DNA of 64,000 bases from Desulfosporosinus shakirovi. GTDB lineage: Bacteria; Bacillota; Desulfitobacteriia; Desulfitobacteriales; Desulfitobacteriaceae. The notes under the pieces were generated by a model, which did no database searches, had not been told where the DNA came from, and saw only the letters and a list, made by a program, of their open reading frames with translations. Position numbers and translations under genes: made by a program. The first letter of the stretch is position 1. Every line of letters begins with the position of its first letter. This document shows positions 1-8,764 of the stretch, one piece after another. The DNA is taken from positions 62,001-126,000 of the forward strand of contig NZ_JAJDOO010000013.1 of NCBI RefSeq assembly GCF_020595055.1. Direction: 5' to 3'.

Positions 1-150
1 ATACAGTATTCGTCCAGAAGCTGCGTCCATCAAAATAGCACTCGTTGCTTCAGTCTCGATCTCAACTCCCAATACTGGCTGCACGTGAGCAAAGCCTATG
101 TTTCCAAGTACAACTGCCATCGCTAAAACCATTGATAAAACTTTGCGCAT
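1..150 (-). CDS. dacF: D-alanyl-D-alanine carboxypeptidase, N-terminal 50 residues only (cut by window edge)
   Basis: Peptidase S11 enzymes trim the terminal D-Ala from peptidoglycan stem peptides outside the membrane. The visible part has a basic start (MRKVL), a hydrophobic signal segment at about residues 4-28, and then the conserved entry strand of the family, SAILMDAASGRILY at residues 37-50. The SxxK active site lies beyond the edge. The start at 150 is preceded by a strong G-rich ribosome binding site (GAGGGGGGAC). In Bacillus the order xerD-drm-pupG-dacF precedes spoIIA; the same order here, with two extra genes, supports DacF rather than a housekeeping paralog. The exact paralog is inferred from position. 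Confidence 0.8.
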   Translation of the reverse strand, partial: MRKVLSMVLAMAVVLGNIGFAHVQPVLGVEIETEATSAILMDAASGRILY

Positions 151-242
151 CTTTTGTCCCCCCTCATAAAATTAGTGAAATTAAAGGTGACTTTATTATT
201 CCCGAAAAAGTAAATTATATTGGATTGCTCCTATAAAATAGC

Positions 243-288
243 AAAAAGCCTTTGTAAATTGCTTAAGCAGATTACTAAAGGCCTTTTT
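243..288 (-). terminator. Intrinsic terminator after the CoA-binding protein gene
   Basis: On the minus strand a GCCTTT/AAAGGC stem with an inner GCTTAAGC palindrome is flanked by A and T tracts, so it could also act in the other direction. It lies about 55 bases past the stop codon at 342 and separates that gene from dacF. Confidence 0.65.
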
Positions 289-341
289 TATATCTAATTT
301 AACCCAGACCTTATCTTCATTGGGAACTCCACCCACGCGCT

Positions 342-839
342 TCAATACCTGCTAAACCGCTTCATAGGTACTTTAACATCTCTAAGTCCATGCCAATAAC
401 AGGGACTCAAATAGCGCAGACTTATTTTAGAAGGATAAAGTCTGTGCCTCAGCACACACCCGCGAATAACCTCAATTCCTGCGCTGTCGCATTCTTGTTG
501 GAGTTCCCGAGTCCAGGTTTGTTCTTGGAACCAAATCTTACTGCATCCTGCAGACACCGCATCAGGAACCAGAGACTTGAGCCTTTCTGGCAACAGACAC
601 GGTACTGCAACCGTTACCTTGTCTGTCAGTTGCGCTAAATTGGAGTAGACCTTGCTCCCATCTACGCGAGATAAACCCTCAGCAACGGGATATACAACAC
701 ATCTGAAATCTTTCAATGCCCGCCAAACCTTCCAAGCATGTTTATGCTTTTGAAATTTTTGAGCATCCCCTAGCACGGCAAACGTATCCTGAGTCGATAA
801 CCCTTCGGCCAAAGGGTAAAAATTTTTCTCACGGACCAT
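342..839 (-). CDS. CoA-binding domain protein (CoA_binding_2 / YccU-like)
   Basis: Small cytoplasmic Rossmann-fold protein of the family related to the CoA-binding domain of succinyl-CoA synthetase. The physiological role is unknown. Visible family features are the strand TFAVLGDAQKFQKHKHAWKV, the CVVYPVAEG turn, and the C-terminal segment KIWFQEQTWTRELQQECDSA followed by GIEVIRGCVLRH. I chose the ATG at 839 (165 residues) because GGGGAGGGGG lies about 8 bases upstream. The GTG at 866 would place that ribosome binding site inside the gene. It sits behind the nucleoside phosphorylase operon with a roughly 100-base gap, so it may have its own promoter. Confidence 0.75.
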   Translation of the reverse strand: MVREKNFYPLAEGLSTQDTFAVLGDAQKFQKHKHAWKVWRALKDFRCVVYPVAEGLSRVDGSKVYSNLAQLTDKVTVAVPCLLPERLKSLVPDAVSAGCSKIWFQEQTWTRELQQECDSAGIEVIRGCVLRHRLYPSKISLRYLSPCYWHGLRDVKVPMKRFSRY

Positions 840-936
840 AACAAAAATCCCCCTCCCCAGTTGCACTTATAATATGCATACGTGAGGAGGGGAATATTAT
901 GAGTAAAGTGGGAGTGTTACGATAATTATAAATCGT

Positions 937-2238
937 TTACTGTATAACCTCTTCAATTAAAGAAGGCAACTCAGGAGCTTCATTTCCTACAGAAACTAAG
1001 TCTTTAGCTAAGAGCAGTCCCTCTGCTAACTTCTCTTTATCACTGCCATAGAGTTGCAATAGAGGTTCTCCGGCTTCTACCCACTCTCCAGCTTTTTTAA
1101 CTAGTAAGACCCCGGTCCCTAAATCAATGGGGCTGTCCTTTGTAGTTCGACCTGCACCGAGAGTCATAGCTAAAACCCCAACTTTTTGTGCATCAAAGGG
1201 TCGTACGTACCCGGATTGATGAGCAAGGATGGGTAAATTCCATGGTGCGAGCTTAAGGCGTCGATCCATTACAGCTTGGGCATCTCCCCCCTGCTCTGTT
1301 AAAAAGGCTAAAAATTTATTCCACGCTGCACCACTTTCTATGCTATGAAGCAAGCATTTCTTGCCTGCCCCAACATTGGGTACAGAGTCTCCAGCCACAA
1401 GCATCCAAGCTCCCAATTCTAAACAGACTTTCATTAAATCATCCGGACCCTTCCCCTGCAAGGCATCCGCCACTTCAAGGACTTCCAAACTATTTCCGAC
1501 AGCACGGCCCAGGGGCTGATTCATATTACTTAATACTGCAATCGTCTGTCGCCCCAGAGCTTTGCCGATGTCCACCATTGTCCTTGCTAATATTCGGGCA
1601 TCTTCAACCGTCTTCATGAAGGCCCCGGAACCGTACTTTACGTCCAAGACGATCCCTTGGGCTCCTGCAGCAATCTTCTTACTCATTACAGAAGAGGCAA
1701 TCAGAGGAATGGAACTGACAGTCCCAGTGACATCGCGGAGAGCATAAAGTTTTTTGTCGGCAGGTACAAGATTTCCCGTCTGGGCGATTACGGATAATCC
1801 GATCTTCTTAACTTGCGTCAGGAATTCTTCCTGTGTAAGCTCGACCCGAAATCCGGGTATCGAGCTAAGCTTATCGATCGTTCCCCCAGTATGCCCAAGC
1901 CCTCTCCCGGACATTTTTGCCACAGGCACGCCACAGGCGGCAACCATTGGACCGATCAGTAAGGTAGCTTTATCTCCCACCCCTCCTGTGCTGTGTTTAT
2001 CGACAAATCGCCCGCCAATAGCGGAGAGATCCAGTTGATCTCCGCTATTGGCCATCGCCAAGGTAAGTTCGGCAGTTTCCTCAAGGGACATACCCCGAAA
2101 ATAAACCGCCATAGCCCAAGCAGACATTTGGTAATCAGGGATATCTCCTTGAACATACCCTTTGATAATAAATTGAATTTCCTTCTTAGAAAGGGATTCC
2201 CCGTCTCTTTTCTTCACAATTAGATCTGTCATGCGCAT
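937..2238 (-). CDS. pdp: Pyrimidine-nucleoside phosphorylase
   Basis: Cleaves uridine, deoxyuridine and thymidine with phosphate to give the base and (deoxy)ribose 1-phosphate, for salvage. The 433-residue length is normal for the family. Visible motifs are the phosphate-binding loop KHSTGGVGDK at residues 81-90, the family signature SGRGLGHTGGTIDKLSS from residue 110, and a C-terminal biotin-like domain with the typical GAGR segment. It is third in a co-directional cluster after deoB and punA, with a 12-base gap to punA. The three enzymes together feed nucleosides into pentose phosphates. The bracket of pdp, punA and deoB is a common Firmicute salvage operon. Confidence 0.95.
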   Translation of the reverse strand: MRMTDLIVKKRDGESLSKKEIQFIIKGYVQGDIPDYQMSAWAMAVYFRGMSLEETAELTLAMANSGDQLDLSAIGGRFVDKHSTGGVGDKATLLIGPMVAACGVPVAKMSGRGLGHTGGTIDKLSSIPGFRVELTQEEFLTQVKKIGLSVIAQTGNLVPADKKLYALRDVTGTVSSIPLIASSVMSKKIAAGAQGIVLDVKYGSGAFMKTVEDARILARTMVDIGKALGRQTIAVLSNMNQPLGRAVGNSLEVLEVADALQGKGPDDLMKVCLELGAWMLVAGDSVPNVGAGKKCLLHSIESGAAWNKFLAFLTEQGGDAQAVMDRRLKLAPWNLPILAHQSGYVRPFDAQKVGVLAMTLGAGRTTKDSPIDLGTGVLLVKKAGEWVEAGEPLLQLYGSDKEKLAEGLLLAKDLVSVGNEAPELPSLIEEVIQ

Positions 2239-2250
2239 ATGAAATCACTC

Positions 2251-3081
2251 CTAAAGTACTCTCATGAGACCCTGCACAAAGTTGACGAATTTCTTTTCAA
2301 CCCGTTCAGCTGTTTCCATAACTTCCGTATGACTAAGTTTTTGGGGCAAGATGCCAGCTGCCATATTAGTTACACAGGAGATCCCTAAGACCTTCATGCC
2401 ACCATGATTGGCAACTATAACTTCGGGAACCGTACTCATGCCCACCATATCTGCTCCAATCACACGCAAATGGCGAATTTCGGCAGGGGTTTCATAGCTG
2501 GGGCCGCTCATGGCCGCATAAACCCCTTCATGAGGACGAATTTCATGCTCTTGAACAATAGCTAAGGCCTTTTTACGCCACTCTGAATTATATCCCTCGC
2601 TTAGGTCTGGAAAGCGAGGACCTAGATTTGAAAGATTTAACCCACGCAAAGGATTTTCACCCATCATGTTGAGATGATCTTTAATGAGTATCAGATCTCC
2701 CGGACGAAATTCCGGATTTATTCCCCCGGCTGCATTCGTAACAACAAGTCCGGTTACTCCTAAGACTTGCATTACCCGTATTGGGAAGGTCACTTCCTGC
2801 ATAGTATAGCCTTCATAATAGTGAAAGCGGCCTTGCATGACTACAACTGAGCGATCCTCAACTTTTCCAAAAACTAGTTTGCCCGCATGCCCCTCAACCG
2901 TCGAAACAGGGAAATGCGGAATATCTTTGTAGCTAATTGTTACCTTCTCCTTAACCAGATCAGCAAAAGCCCCTAACCCAGAGCCTAGAATAATACCAAG
3001 CTCAGGCAGTGAAGGAACTCTCTCTATAAGGTAACTGCGCGCCTCAGCTAGTTTAAAATTATATTCCTGTTCCGAAATCAT
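2251..3081 (-). CDS. punA: Purine-nucleoside phosphorylase (trimeric, guanosine/inosine type)
   Basis: Phosphorolysis of inosine and guanosine to base and ribose 1-phosphate. The 276-residue length and motifs match the low-molecular-mass trimeric class: GSGLG at residues 33-37, VEGHAG at 62-67, VTNAAGGIN at 114-122, GPSYET at 193-198 and GMSTVPE at 214-220. The asparagine in VTNMAAG (Asn239) is the usual 6-oxopurine specificity residue. Its start codon shares one base with the deoB stop codon, which implies translational coupling. Called pupG in Bacillus. Confidence 0.95.
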   Translation of the reverse strand: MISEQEYNFKLAEARSYLIERVPSLPELGIILGSGLGAFADLVKEKVTISYKDIPHFPVSTVEGHAGKLVFGKVEDRSVVVMQGRFHYYEGYTMQEVTFPIRVMQVLGVTGLVVTNAAGGINPEFRPGDLILIKDHLNMMGENPLRGLNLSNLGPRFPDLSEGYNSEWRKKALAIVQEHEIRPHEGVYAAMSGPSYETPAEIRHLRVIGADMVGMSTVPEVIVANHGGMKVLGISCVTNMAAGILPQKLSHTEVMETAERVEKKFVNFVQGLMRVL

Positions 3082-4262
3082 TAAATTCCCTCCCGTTCTA
3101 TATCCGAATAGAAGCTTTTTCCATTGGCCATTGGCTCAGTATTAAGGTATTCGACCACAGTTGCCCCTAAATCTGCGAAGGTAGATCTCACGCCCAGGTT
3201 GACCCCCTTGTTCAGGATTGGCCCACAAACCAATAACGGAACATATTCCCGTGTGTGATCTGTACCAGGCATGGTTGGATCACACCCATGATCCGCCGTA
3301 ATGATAAGCATGTCCTCTGACCCCAGGGCTTCAAATATCTCCGGTAAACGTGCATCAAAATCCTCTAAAGCCTTAGCATACCCTTCAACATCATTTCTGT
3401 GTCCATATATCATATCGAAATCGACAAGATTGGCCATAATCAGGCCAGCTTCTACCTTGGCCATATAGGCTAAAGTTTTATCAACGCTCTCCATATTCCC
3501 TTTTGAGGGAACATAGTCAGTTACACCCCGCCCGGCATAAATATCATTTATCTTACCCACCGTACAAACTTCTAGCCCGCGTCCCTTTATATATTCTAAT
3601 AGTATTTTATGAGGGGGTTCGAGTGCAAAGTCATGCCTGTTTGTGGTGCGGTAAAAATTCCCTGTCTCTCCGAGAAAGGGCCGTGCAATTACGCGTCCAA
3701 CACGCAATTCACCCATCAGCATAGTACGTGCTGTCTGACATATGCGCATTAGCTCCGGCAAAGGAATAATTTCTTCATGGGCAGCCACTTGAAAAACGGA
3801 GTCAGCTGAAGTATAGACAATAGGTTTCCCTGTCCGTACATGCTCTTCACCAAGACGCTGAATGATCTCGGTCCCGGATGCAACTTCATTACCGATCACC
3901 TTTCTCCCTATCTCTAGCTCATAGCGTTTGATAAAATCCCTTGGAAAACCTTGGGGAAAGGTTGGAAGTGCTCTCTCCAGTATTACTCCCGCCATCTCCC
4001 AATGCCCGGTTGTTGTATCCTTGCCTAGAGATCGTTCTGCCATTTTTCCAAAATTGCCCTCAGGAGCAGGAGCCGGGGGTACTCCCGTGATAGAATTAAT
4101 ATTTCCCAAACCAAGTTTTTGAAGATGAGGGACATTAAGTCCTCCACGCTGACGAGCAACATTACCTAACGTATAGCTCCCCAAGTCCCCGTATTTCTCA
4201 GCATCGGGCATTTCACCTATTCCAACGCTGTCTAATACAATAATTATAACTCGCCTTGGCAT
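3081..4262 (-). CDS. deoB: Phosphopentomutase
   Basis: Interconverts (deoxy)ribose 1-phosphate and 5-phosphate, linking nucleoside phosphorolysis to central metabolism. It belongs to the alkaline-phosphatase-like metalloenzymes. The N-terminal metal site is in VLDSVGIGEMPDA, the phospho-acceptor threonine is in GKDTTTGHWEMAG, and the C-terminal metal ligands are in ITADHGCDP and GTDHTREYVP. I prefer the ATG at 4262 (393 residues). The GTG at 4274 overlaps the xerD stop and has its G-rich ribosome binding site directly abutting. It follows xerD with only 8 bases between, as in Bacillus (xerD-drm-pupG). Confidence 0.95.
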   Translation of the reverse strand: MPRRVIIIVLDSVGIGEMPDAEKYGDLGSYTLGNVARQRGGLNVPHLQKLGLGNINSITGVPPAPAPEGNFGKMAERSLGKDTTTGHWEMAGVILERALPTFPQGFPRDFIKRYELEIGRKVIGNEVASGTEIIQRLGEEHVRTGKPIVYTSADSVFQVAAHEEIIPLPELMRICQTARTMLMGELRVGRVIARPFLGETGNFYRTTNRHDFALEPPHKILLEYIKGRGLEVCTVGKINDIYAGRGVTDYVPSKGNMESVDKTLAYMAKVEAGLIMANLVDFDMIYGHRNDVEGYAKALEDFDARLPEIFEALGSEDMLIITADHGCDPTMPGTDHTREYVPLLVCGPILNKGVNLGVRSTFADLGATVVEYLNTEPMANGKSFYSDIEREGI

Positions 4263-4270
4263 GTCTTTCT

Positions 4271-5179
4271 TCACTCCCTAATCTTATAATCCGCTCGTGG
4301 ATGAGCTTTCTGAAAAACATCTAACAAGCGCCTCCGTGTCAGATGGGTGTAGATCTGAGTGGTGGAGATGTCTGCATGTCCTAACATTTCTTGAACCGAA
4401 CGCAAATCCGCCCCATGATCCAAAAGATGAGTTGCAAAACTGTGGCGAAACATGTGAGGAGAAATCGATTGCTCAAGATTATGATCTTTTCCCCATTTTT
4501 TTAGAATATACACGACTCCTTGACGAGTTAGAGGACGTCCATGAGAATTCAAAAAAAGAATATCGCTTTTTTGCTTACCGCATAAGCGCCCGCGCGGCCC
4601 GTTTAAGTAACGCTCCAAACCTCGAATTGCAGGCTCGCCTAAGGGTACAATCCGCTCCTTATTCCCTTTGCCGATACAGCGTACATACCCCACATCCAAT
4701 GAAACATCCGACAAGTGCAGCCCAATCAGTTCAGAAACTCGAAGCCCGCTGCTATAGAGAACTTCCAGCATCGTTAAATTTCTCAGAGTAAGATCCGTTT
4801 TCTCCTCTGATTTTAATAGTTTGTCCATTGTAACTTCCGACAACACCTTCGGAAGTGGTTGATTCAGCTTTGGAGTCACTAAATATGTACTTGGATTATC
4901 GCCACGTTGCCCTTCATCCAGCAAAAACGCAAAAAATCCTCGGAGTGTTGCATTACATCGTGCAATAGTTCGAGGGGATTTTCCAGCTTCCTTGCATTTT
5001 AGCAGAAACAGAAACAAATCATTGCCCTCACAGCCGGAAATGTCCGTACCACGCTGTTCAAGGTAGCTCATCAACTGACGCAAGTCACGTTCATACGCCT
5101 GCCTAGTGTTCTCAGAAAGCCCCCGCTCAACATGCAAGTAGGTCAAGTACTTCTTCAAACTCTTCTCTTCGGAGGTCAA
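4271..5179 (-). CDS. xerD: Site-specific tyrosine recombinase XerD
   Basis: Works with XerC or its counterpart at the dif site to resolve chromosome dimers. An N-terminal SAM-like core-binding domain covers about residues 10-90. The catalytic domain carries the first arginine in SSGLRVSELIGLHLSDV, the HxxR box in SPHMFRHSFATHLLDHGAD, and the second histidine and tyrosine nucleophile in MLGHADISTTQIYTH. I chose the TTG at 5179 (302 residues). It leaves 11 residues before the first helix, as in other XerD proteins, and it follows a run of ten G residues that can serve as ribosome binding site. A TTG at 5254 would add 25 residues of unconserved sequence. It heads the xerD-deoB-punA-pdp run. Confidence 0.9.
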   Translation of the reverse strand: MTSEEKSLKKYLTYLHVERGLSENTRQAYERDLRQLMSYLEQRGTDISGCEGNDLFLFLLKCKEAGKSPRTIARCNATLRGFFAFLLDEGQRGDNPSTYLVTPKLNQPLPKVLSEVTMDKLLKSEEKTDLTLRNLTMLEVLYSSGLRVSELIGLHLSDVSLDVGYVRCIGKGNKERIVPLGEPAIRGLERYLNGPRGRLCGKQKSDILFLNSHGRPLTRQGVVYILKKWGKDHNLEQSISPHMFRHSFATHLLDHGADLRSVQEMLGHADISTTQIYTHLTRRRLLDVFQKAHPRADYKIRE

Positions 5180-5271
5180 TTCCCCCCCCCCTTTCTTACT
5201 AAGTTCTACACTGGCAGGGGATTTTCCTTGTACTAGCGGAAAGTATAAATTCAACTAAAGTACATCCTGTG

Positions 5272-5472
5272 TTAAATATTTATCTCTCTGGAAAGATTTA
5301 TTTCTACCCGCAAAGGATTGCCATGTGGATTTTTCTCATTATGTAACATAGAAGACATTAAGCTATTGCACACAGCAACTAATTTTGGCAGAAGAACGGC
5401 AAGTATTATTAAAAGCACAAATACCCTGCCAAGATAAAGGAAAAAATCCACCCAGCTTTTTTTTGGCCGCAT
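5272..5472 (-). CDS. Small single-pass membrane protein, YqzK-like (DUF4227 position)
   Basis: A 66-residue protein with a basic N-terminus (MRPKKSW), one membrane segment at about residues 9-32, and a short outward or inward tail. In Bacillus the gene directly upstream of xerD is yqzK, which encodes a small one-helix DUF4227 protein; this matches in size, topology and position, but sequence identity is too low to be sure by eye. The ATG at 5472 follows a run of eight G residues. Function is unknown. The gap of about 230 bases up to ald (5473-5704) shows no gene. Confidence 0.6.
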   Translation of the reverse strand: MRPKKSWVDFFLYLGRVFVLLIILAVLLPKLVAVCNSLMSSMLHNEKNPHGNPLRVEINLSREINI

Positions 5473-5704
5473 CACGCCCCCCCCTATCCCTAAAACCTAT
5501 GCACCTCCTGATTGTCCTTATCCTAGAAAAAAGAAAGGGACCGTAACCTTATCTTCATAACCCTCCCACCAGCGGGCTCGTAGCCACCATTGCTGCAATA
5601 AGAAAGAGTGGTCTCCGAATTAACGGATTCCACTCGATGATAAACAACCATGCTCTGCAATTCATTCGTATTTGAACATTCCTAATTAAATCTGTGCACT
5701 CTGC

Positions 5705-6820
5705 TTAGAGCAGAGCTTCTTCTAATGGAGTATACATAATGTTCAAGGATTGAGCGACGGCCTTATGGGTCAACTTGCCGTTTATGACGTTAACCCCTTT
5801 ACGCAGGGATCTATTTTCTTGAATCGCCTTAAAATAACCCTTATTTACGATTTCAAGGGCATACCCAAGTGTAACGTTAGTCAAGGCAAAGGTTGATGTA
5901 CGGGCAACTGCTCCGGCAATATTTGGAACTGCGTAATGAACAACCCCATATTTAATAAAGGTGGGATCATCATGAGTTGTAACCCGATCAATAGTAGCAA
6001 TACTGCCGCCTTGGTCGATTGCAACATCGACAATAACACTTCCGGGAGACATTGCTTGCACCATGTCCTCAGTTACCAGGTGGGGTGCACGGGCACCAGG
6101 AATAAGAACCGCTCCAACTAATAAATCCGCTTTAGCCACACTATTGGCTATATTAAAGGGATTTGAAGCCAAAGTTCTGACTCGGCCATTAAACATTTCA
6201 TCAATGTCCCTAAGCCGCTGAGTGCTTTTTTCCACTATCGTAACTCCTGCTCCCAGGCCAATGGCCATTCTGGCAGCATTTGTTCCAACAATTCCGCCTC
6301 CAATGATGGTTACGTTTGCAGGAGTAACTCCTGGAACACCACCAAGCAGAATGCCTTTTCCACCGTTAGGTTTTTCGAGTAATTCAGCTCCTATTTGAAT
6401 TGACATGCGTCCAGCTACTTCACTCATTGGAATAAGCAATGGCAATGAGCCATTATCCAATTGAATGGTTTCGTAGGCTATTGCCACTACTTGTTTCTCC
6501 ATCAGTGCTTTGGTTAATTCGGGTTCTTTTGCCAGATGCAAATAAGTGAATAGAATTTGTCCCTTTTTGAAATAGGCATATTCATCGGCTACCGGTTCTT
6601 TAACCTTAATAATCATTTCGGCTTGCCATACTTCTTCGGATGAATCAACGATCTGAGCACCAGCATCAATATACTGTTGATCGGTGATACCACTTCCTTC
6701 TCCAGCAGCCATCTCCACAAGAACTTTATGCCCAGTCAAAGTAAAAGCGTGGACTCCGGCTGGGGTGATAGCCACACGACTCTCATTATTTTTTGTCTCT
6801 TTCGGTACTCCAATCAGCAT
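5705..6820 (-). CDS. ald: Alanine dehydrogenase
   Basis: NAD-dependent interconversion of L-alanine and pyruvate plus ammonia. In spore formers it supports growth on alanine and normal sporulation. The 371-residue length is typical. Visible motifs are the N-terminal [20 protein letters not shown] with the substrate-binding Arg15, the lysine in KVKEP, the histidine in [10 protein letters not shown], the Rossmann loop [19 protein letters not shown], and the loop [12 protein letters not shown]. It sits alone between spoIIM and the yqzK-like gene, where Bacillus has fur. A probable sigma-A promoter lies upstream. A short CTCTGC/GCAGAG hairpin overlaps the stop codon. Confidence 0.95.
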   Translation of the reverse strand: MLIGVPKETKNNESRVAITPAGVHAFTLTGHKVLVEMAAGEGSGITDQQYIDAGAQIVDSSEEVWQAEMIIKVKEPVADEYAYFKKGQILFTYLHLAKEPELTKALMEKQVVAIAYETIQLDNGSLPLLIPMSEVAGRMSIQIGAELLEKPNGGKGILLGGVPGVTPANVTIIGGGIVGTNAARMAIGLGAGVTIVEKSTQRLRDIDEMFNGRVRTLASNPFNIANSVAKADLLVGAVLIPGARAPHLVTEDMVQAMSPGSVIVDVAIDQGGSIATIDRVTTHDDPTFIKYGVVHYAVPNIAGAVARTSTFALTNVTLGYALEIVNKGYFKAIQENRSLRKGVNVINGKLTHKAVAQSLNIMYTPLEEALL

Positions 6821-6861
6821 GATTAAACCTCCATCTCAATCATTAGCACTATTATAGTTTT

Positions 6862-6891
6862 ATTATAATGCAACCATTGTACGGATAGCAA
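6862..6891 (-). promoter_or_regulatory. Candidate sigma-A promoter for ald
   Basis: On the minus strand TTGCTA is followed after 18 bases by a perfect TATAAT, about 40 bases upstream of the ald start. This is a motif match only; no start site is known. Confidence 0.45.
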
Positions 6892-6959
6892 GCCTTGAAA
6901 TCTCAGTCTTACTCACAATTGCACTTTTATTAGGATCCGTGGCATCTAACAACAACCTG

Positions 6960-7559
6960 CTAAAGGGTTAATAAGCGCAAACCAAGGATCGAAAAGTAAC
7001 CTTGGGCGACACCTACTGCAACTGCACCAATAGAAACAAAGGCAGCCGCTGCTGTATAGTAAAGAAATTCTCTTCGCAATGACTCTCCTCTAGCTTTCCC
7101 ACGAAGTAACAGAAATGAAAAGATTGTTGCCAGTCCTGCTCCAAGGAGCAGTAAAGGAATTGCAAATATTGTCGGCACGAAGACGGTCGTTAATACCAAG
7201 GCAATTCCCAGTGTTCCTTTCGCTCCAATAATAAAGCTGATGGTAAAGCCAAGAATAAATCCTCGTGTAAAGACAATTAAATAGATTAAGGGAGCACCGA
7301 TAATGGTAAGCCCTAAGATCCATATTCCAGCCATCATGATAAACATATCCCTGGCAAGTTGTCCAAGAAAAGCAGGTTCGAAAGAAGTCGGTTGATTTTT
7401 TAAAAGTGTGTCTAAAAAATTTACTAATTGGGAGGTTTCAGAAAGTCCTAAAGCGTTAACCCCCACTCCCCCAAACACCACACCTGCAAGATAAACACTT
7501 GAAAGCGTGAGATAAATAACCCAATATTGACGAATGTGTTCGCCGAGTTGTTTCCACAT
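6960..7559 (-). CDS. spoIIM: Stage II sporulation protein M
   Basis: Membrane component of the SpoIIDMP complex, which drives septal peptidoglycan dissolution and mother-cell membrane migration during engulfment. The 199-residue protein has about five hydrophobic spans (near residues 12-35, 75-100, 102-125, 130-150 and 165-195) and the family-typical segment after the first pair, GAPLIYLIVFTRGFILGFT. I chose the ATG at 7559 because GAAGGGG lies 8 bases upstream; the GTG at 7568 abuts it. It lies downstream of nudF and the EndoQ gene, matching the Bacillus order nudF-yqxK-spoIIM. Confidence 0.9.
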   Translation of the reverse strand: MWKQLGEHIRQYWVIYLTLSSVYLAGVVFGGVGVNALGLSETSQLVNFLDTLLKNQPTSFEPAFLGQLARDMFIMMAGIWILGLTIIGAPLIYLIVFTRGFILGFTISFIIGAKGTLGIALVLTTVFVPTIFAIPLLLLGAGLATIFSFLLLRGKARGESLRREFLYYTAAAAFVSIGAVAVGVAQGYFSILGLRLLTL

Positions 7560-7594
7560 CCTTTGCACCCCTTCCCATAGTCCTCTATGGGATT

Positions 7595-8764
7595 TTATTC
7601 CACTTCAGGCGAAAGTATGTCCACAACTCTGCCAAATACTCCCCCTCCGCCGGCTTCTATTATTAATTCACCATAACGATCTTTGATAATCCAAGCAGCG
7701 ACCTTTTCTCCAGCGACGGCCCGCAGCTCTTCCATGTTAACCTGATGAAGTATGGTCATTTCTGTGCCAAAAGCACTTAAAAGTCGTTCATACATTTTAG
7801 GCCCGATTCCCGGAAGTTGTCGCAGGGGGACCTGATGAACATAGGTTGAAACATCGTGTTTTCCCAACGGACGATCCGCTATACTGACCAAACGATCCAA
7901 GACACCCATGACAACCTGCTTGCTCCCACAATCAGGGCACATCAATTGTGGAGCGGGGCTCTTGATTACCTTTTCACAGCTCAGACAATACGTACGATGA
8001 TATTTGCCAACTCTTGGGGGCAAGCCATAATTTCGAACAGCCTGTTTGCTTTTCCCTATAATTAAATCCAATAATCCACCGAAGGAAGGGTCTGTTCTAG
8101 CTAAAGAGTTATACTCTCGGGCAATGTTTGGCAGAGAGTGGGCATCTGAGTTACTAAACATGACCATAGAATCCAGTTCACTGATGCTCTTCGCCATTGC
8201 CCTGTCGGCACTGAGCCCAATTTCTACTGCTTTGGGCAAGATTGGCAGAACATCTCTCAACCTCCGGCAACAAGCGCCGTAAATTCCCTTATGAGGAGTA
8301 AAGGCATGAGCAGGAAACCATAGTCCCTCTGCCTTAGTAACAGCCTCAAGCCATAGATCAATGGGGAGAAATCCCCTCTGAGTACTTAATTGCCAGTTTT
8401 TAATACCATTCTTTATAGACCGAACATACTGTTCTACTTGTTCGAGATAAGGAAAATAAGCCAAGAAATGAGCATTTCCTTCACCGACTTGCAGTTCAAT
8501 CTCATGTCCGGGAATCACCGCTAACCCATTGGCAGCATACCCTCCGGTTGATAGAGGTTTTAAAACTCCTGAAGCAAGTAAAGTCTTAAAATCCCCTTGG
8601 ACTCCCGGTGAATGTGAATCAACAATCCCAACCAGAGAAAGTCCTTTTACTTCCCTTGCAACTTGAAGAATATTGGGTAAGGTTAAGGTCTTCGCCCCAG
8701 TGATCTTTACATATTTGCCGTCTAAGCTTTGCCCAATATGTATATGCAAATCTGCAAAAATCAT
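7595..8764 (-). CDS. Endonuclease Q family DNA repair nuclease (PHP domain, zinc finger, helix-hairpin-helix)
   Basis: EndoQ nicks DNA 5' of deaminated bases (uracil, hypoxanthine) and abasic sites; the Bacillus homolog is YqxK. The PHP metal site is seen as DLHIHIG (Asp5, His7, His9), D49 and H51 in VDSHS, PGHEIE at 85-90, and SNSDAHS at 204-210. A zinc finger follows with Cys260, Cys263, Cys276 and Cys279, then two helix-hairpin-helix turns at about 313-365 (LPGIGPKMYERLL). Domain order and the 389-residue length fit EndoQ rather than a PolX-type PHP protein. It overlaps nudF by 4 bases, so the two are probably co-translated. Confidence 0.85.
   Translation of the reverse strand: MIFADLHIHIGQSLDGKYVKITGAKTLTLPNILQVAREVKGLSLVGIVDSHSPGVQGDFKTLLASGVLKPLSTGGYAANGLAVIPGHEIELQVGEGNAHFLAYFPYLEQVEQYVRSIKNGIKNWQLSTQRGFLPIDLWLEAVTKAEGLWFPAHAFTPHKGIYGACCRRLRDVLPILPKAVEIGLSADRAMAKSISELDSMVMFSNSDAHSLPNIAREYNSLARTDPSFGGLLDLIIGKSKQAVRNYGLPPRVGKYHRTYCLSCEKVIKSPAPQLMCPDCGSKQVVMGVLDRLVSIADRPLGKHDVSTYVHQVPLRQLPGIGPKMYERLLSAFGTEMTILHQVNMEELRAVAGEKVAAWIIKDRYGELIIEAGGGGVFGRVVDILSPEVE

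Noticed and set aside
4297-4791. 164-codon plus-strand frame opposite xerD
   Set aside because: It is the antisense of strongly conserved xerD motifs; no start signal, composition not protein-like.
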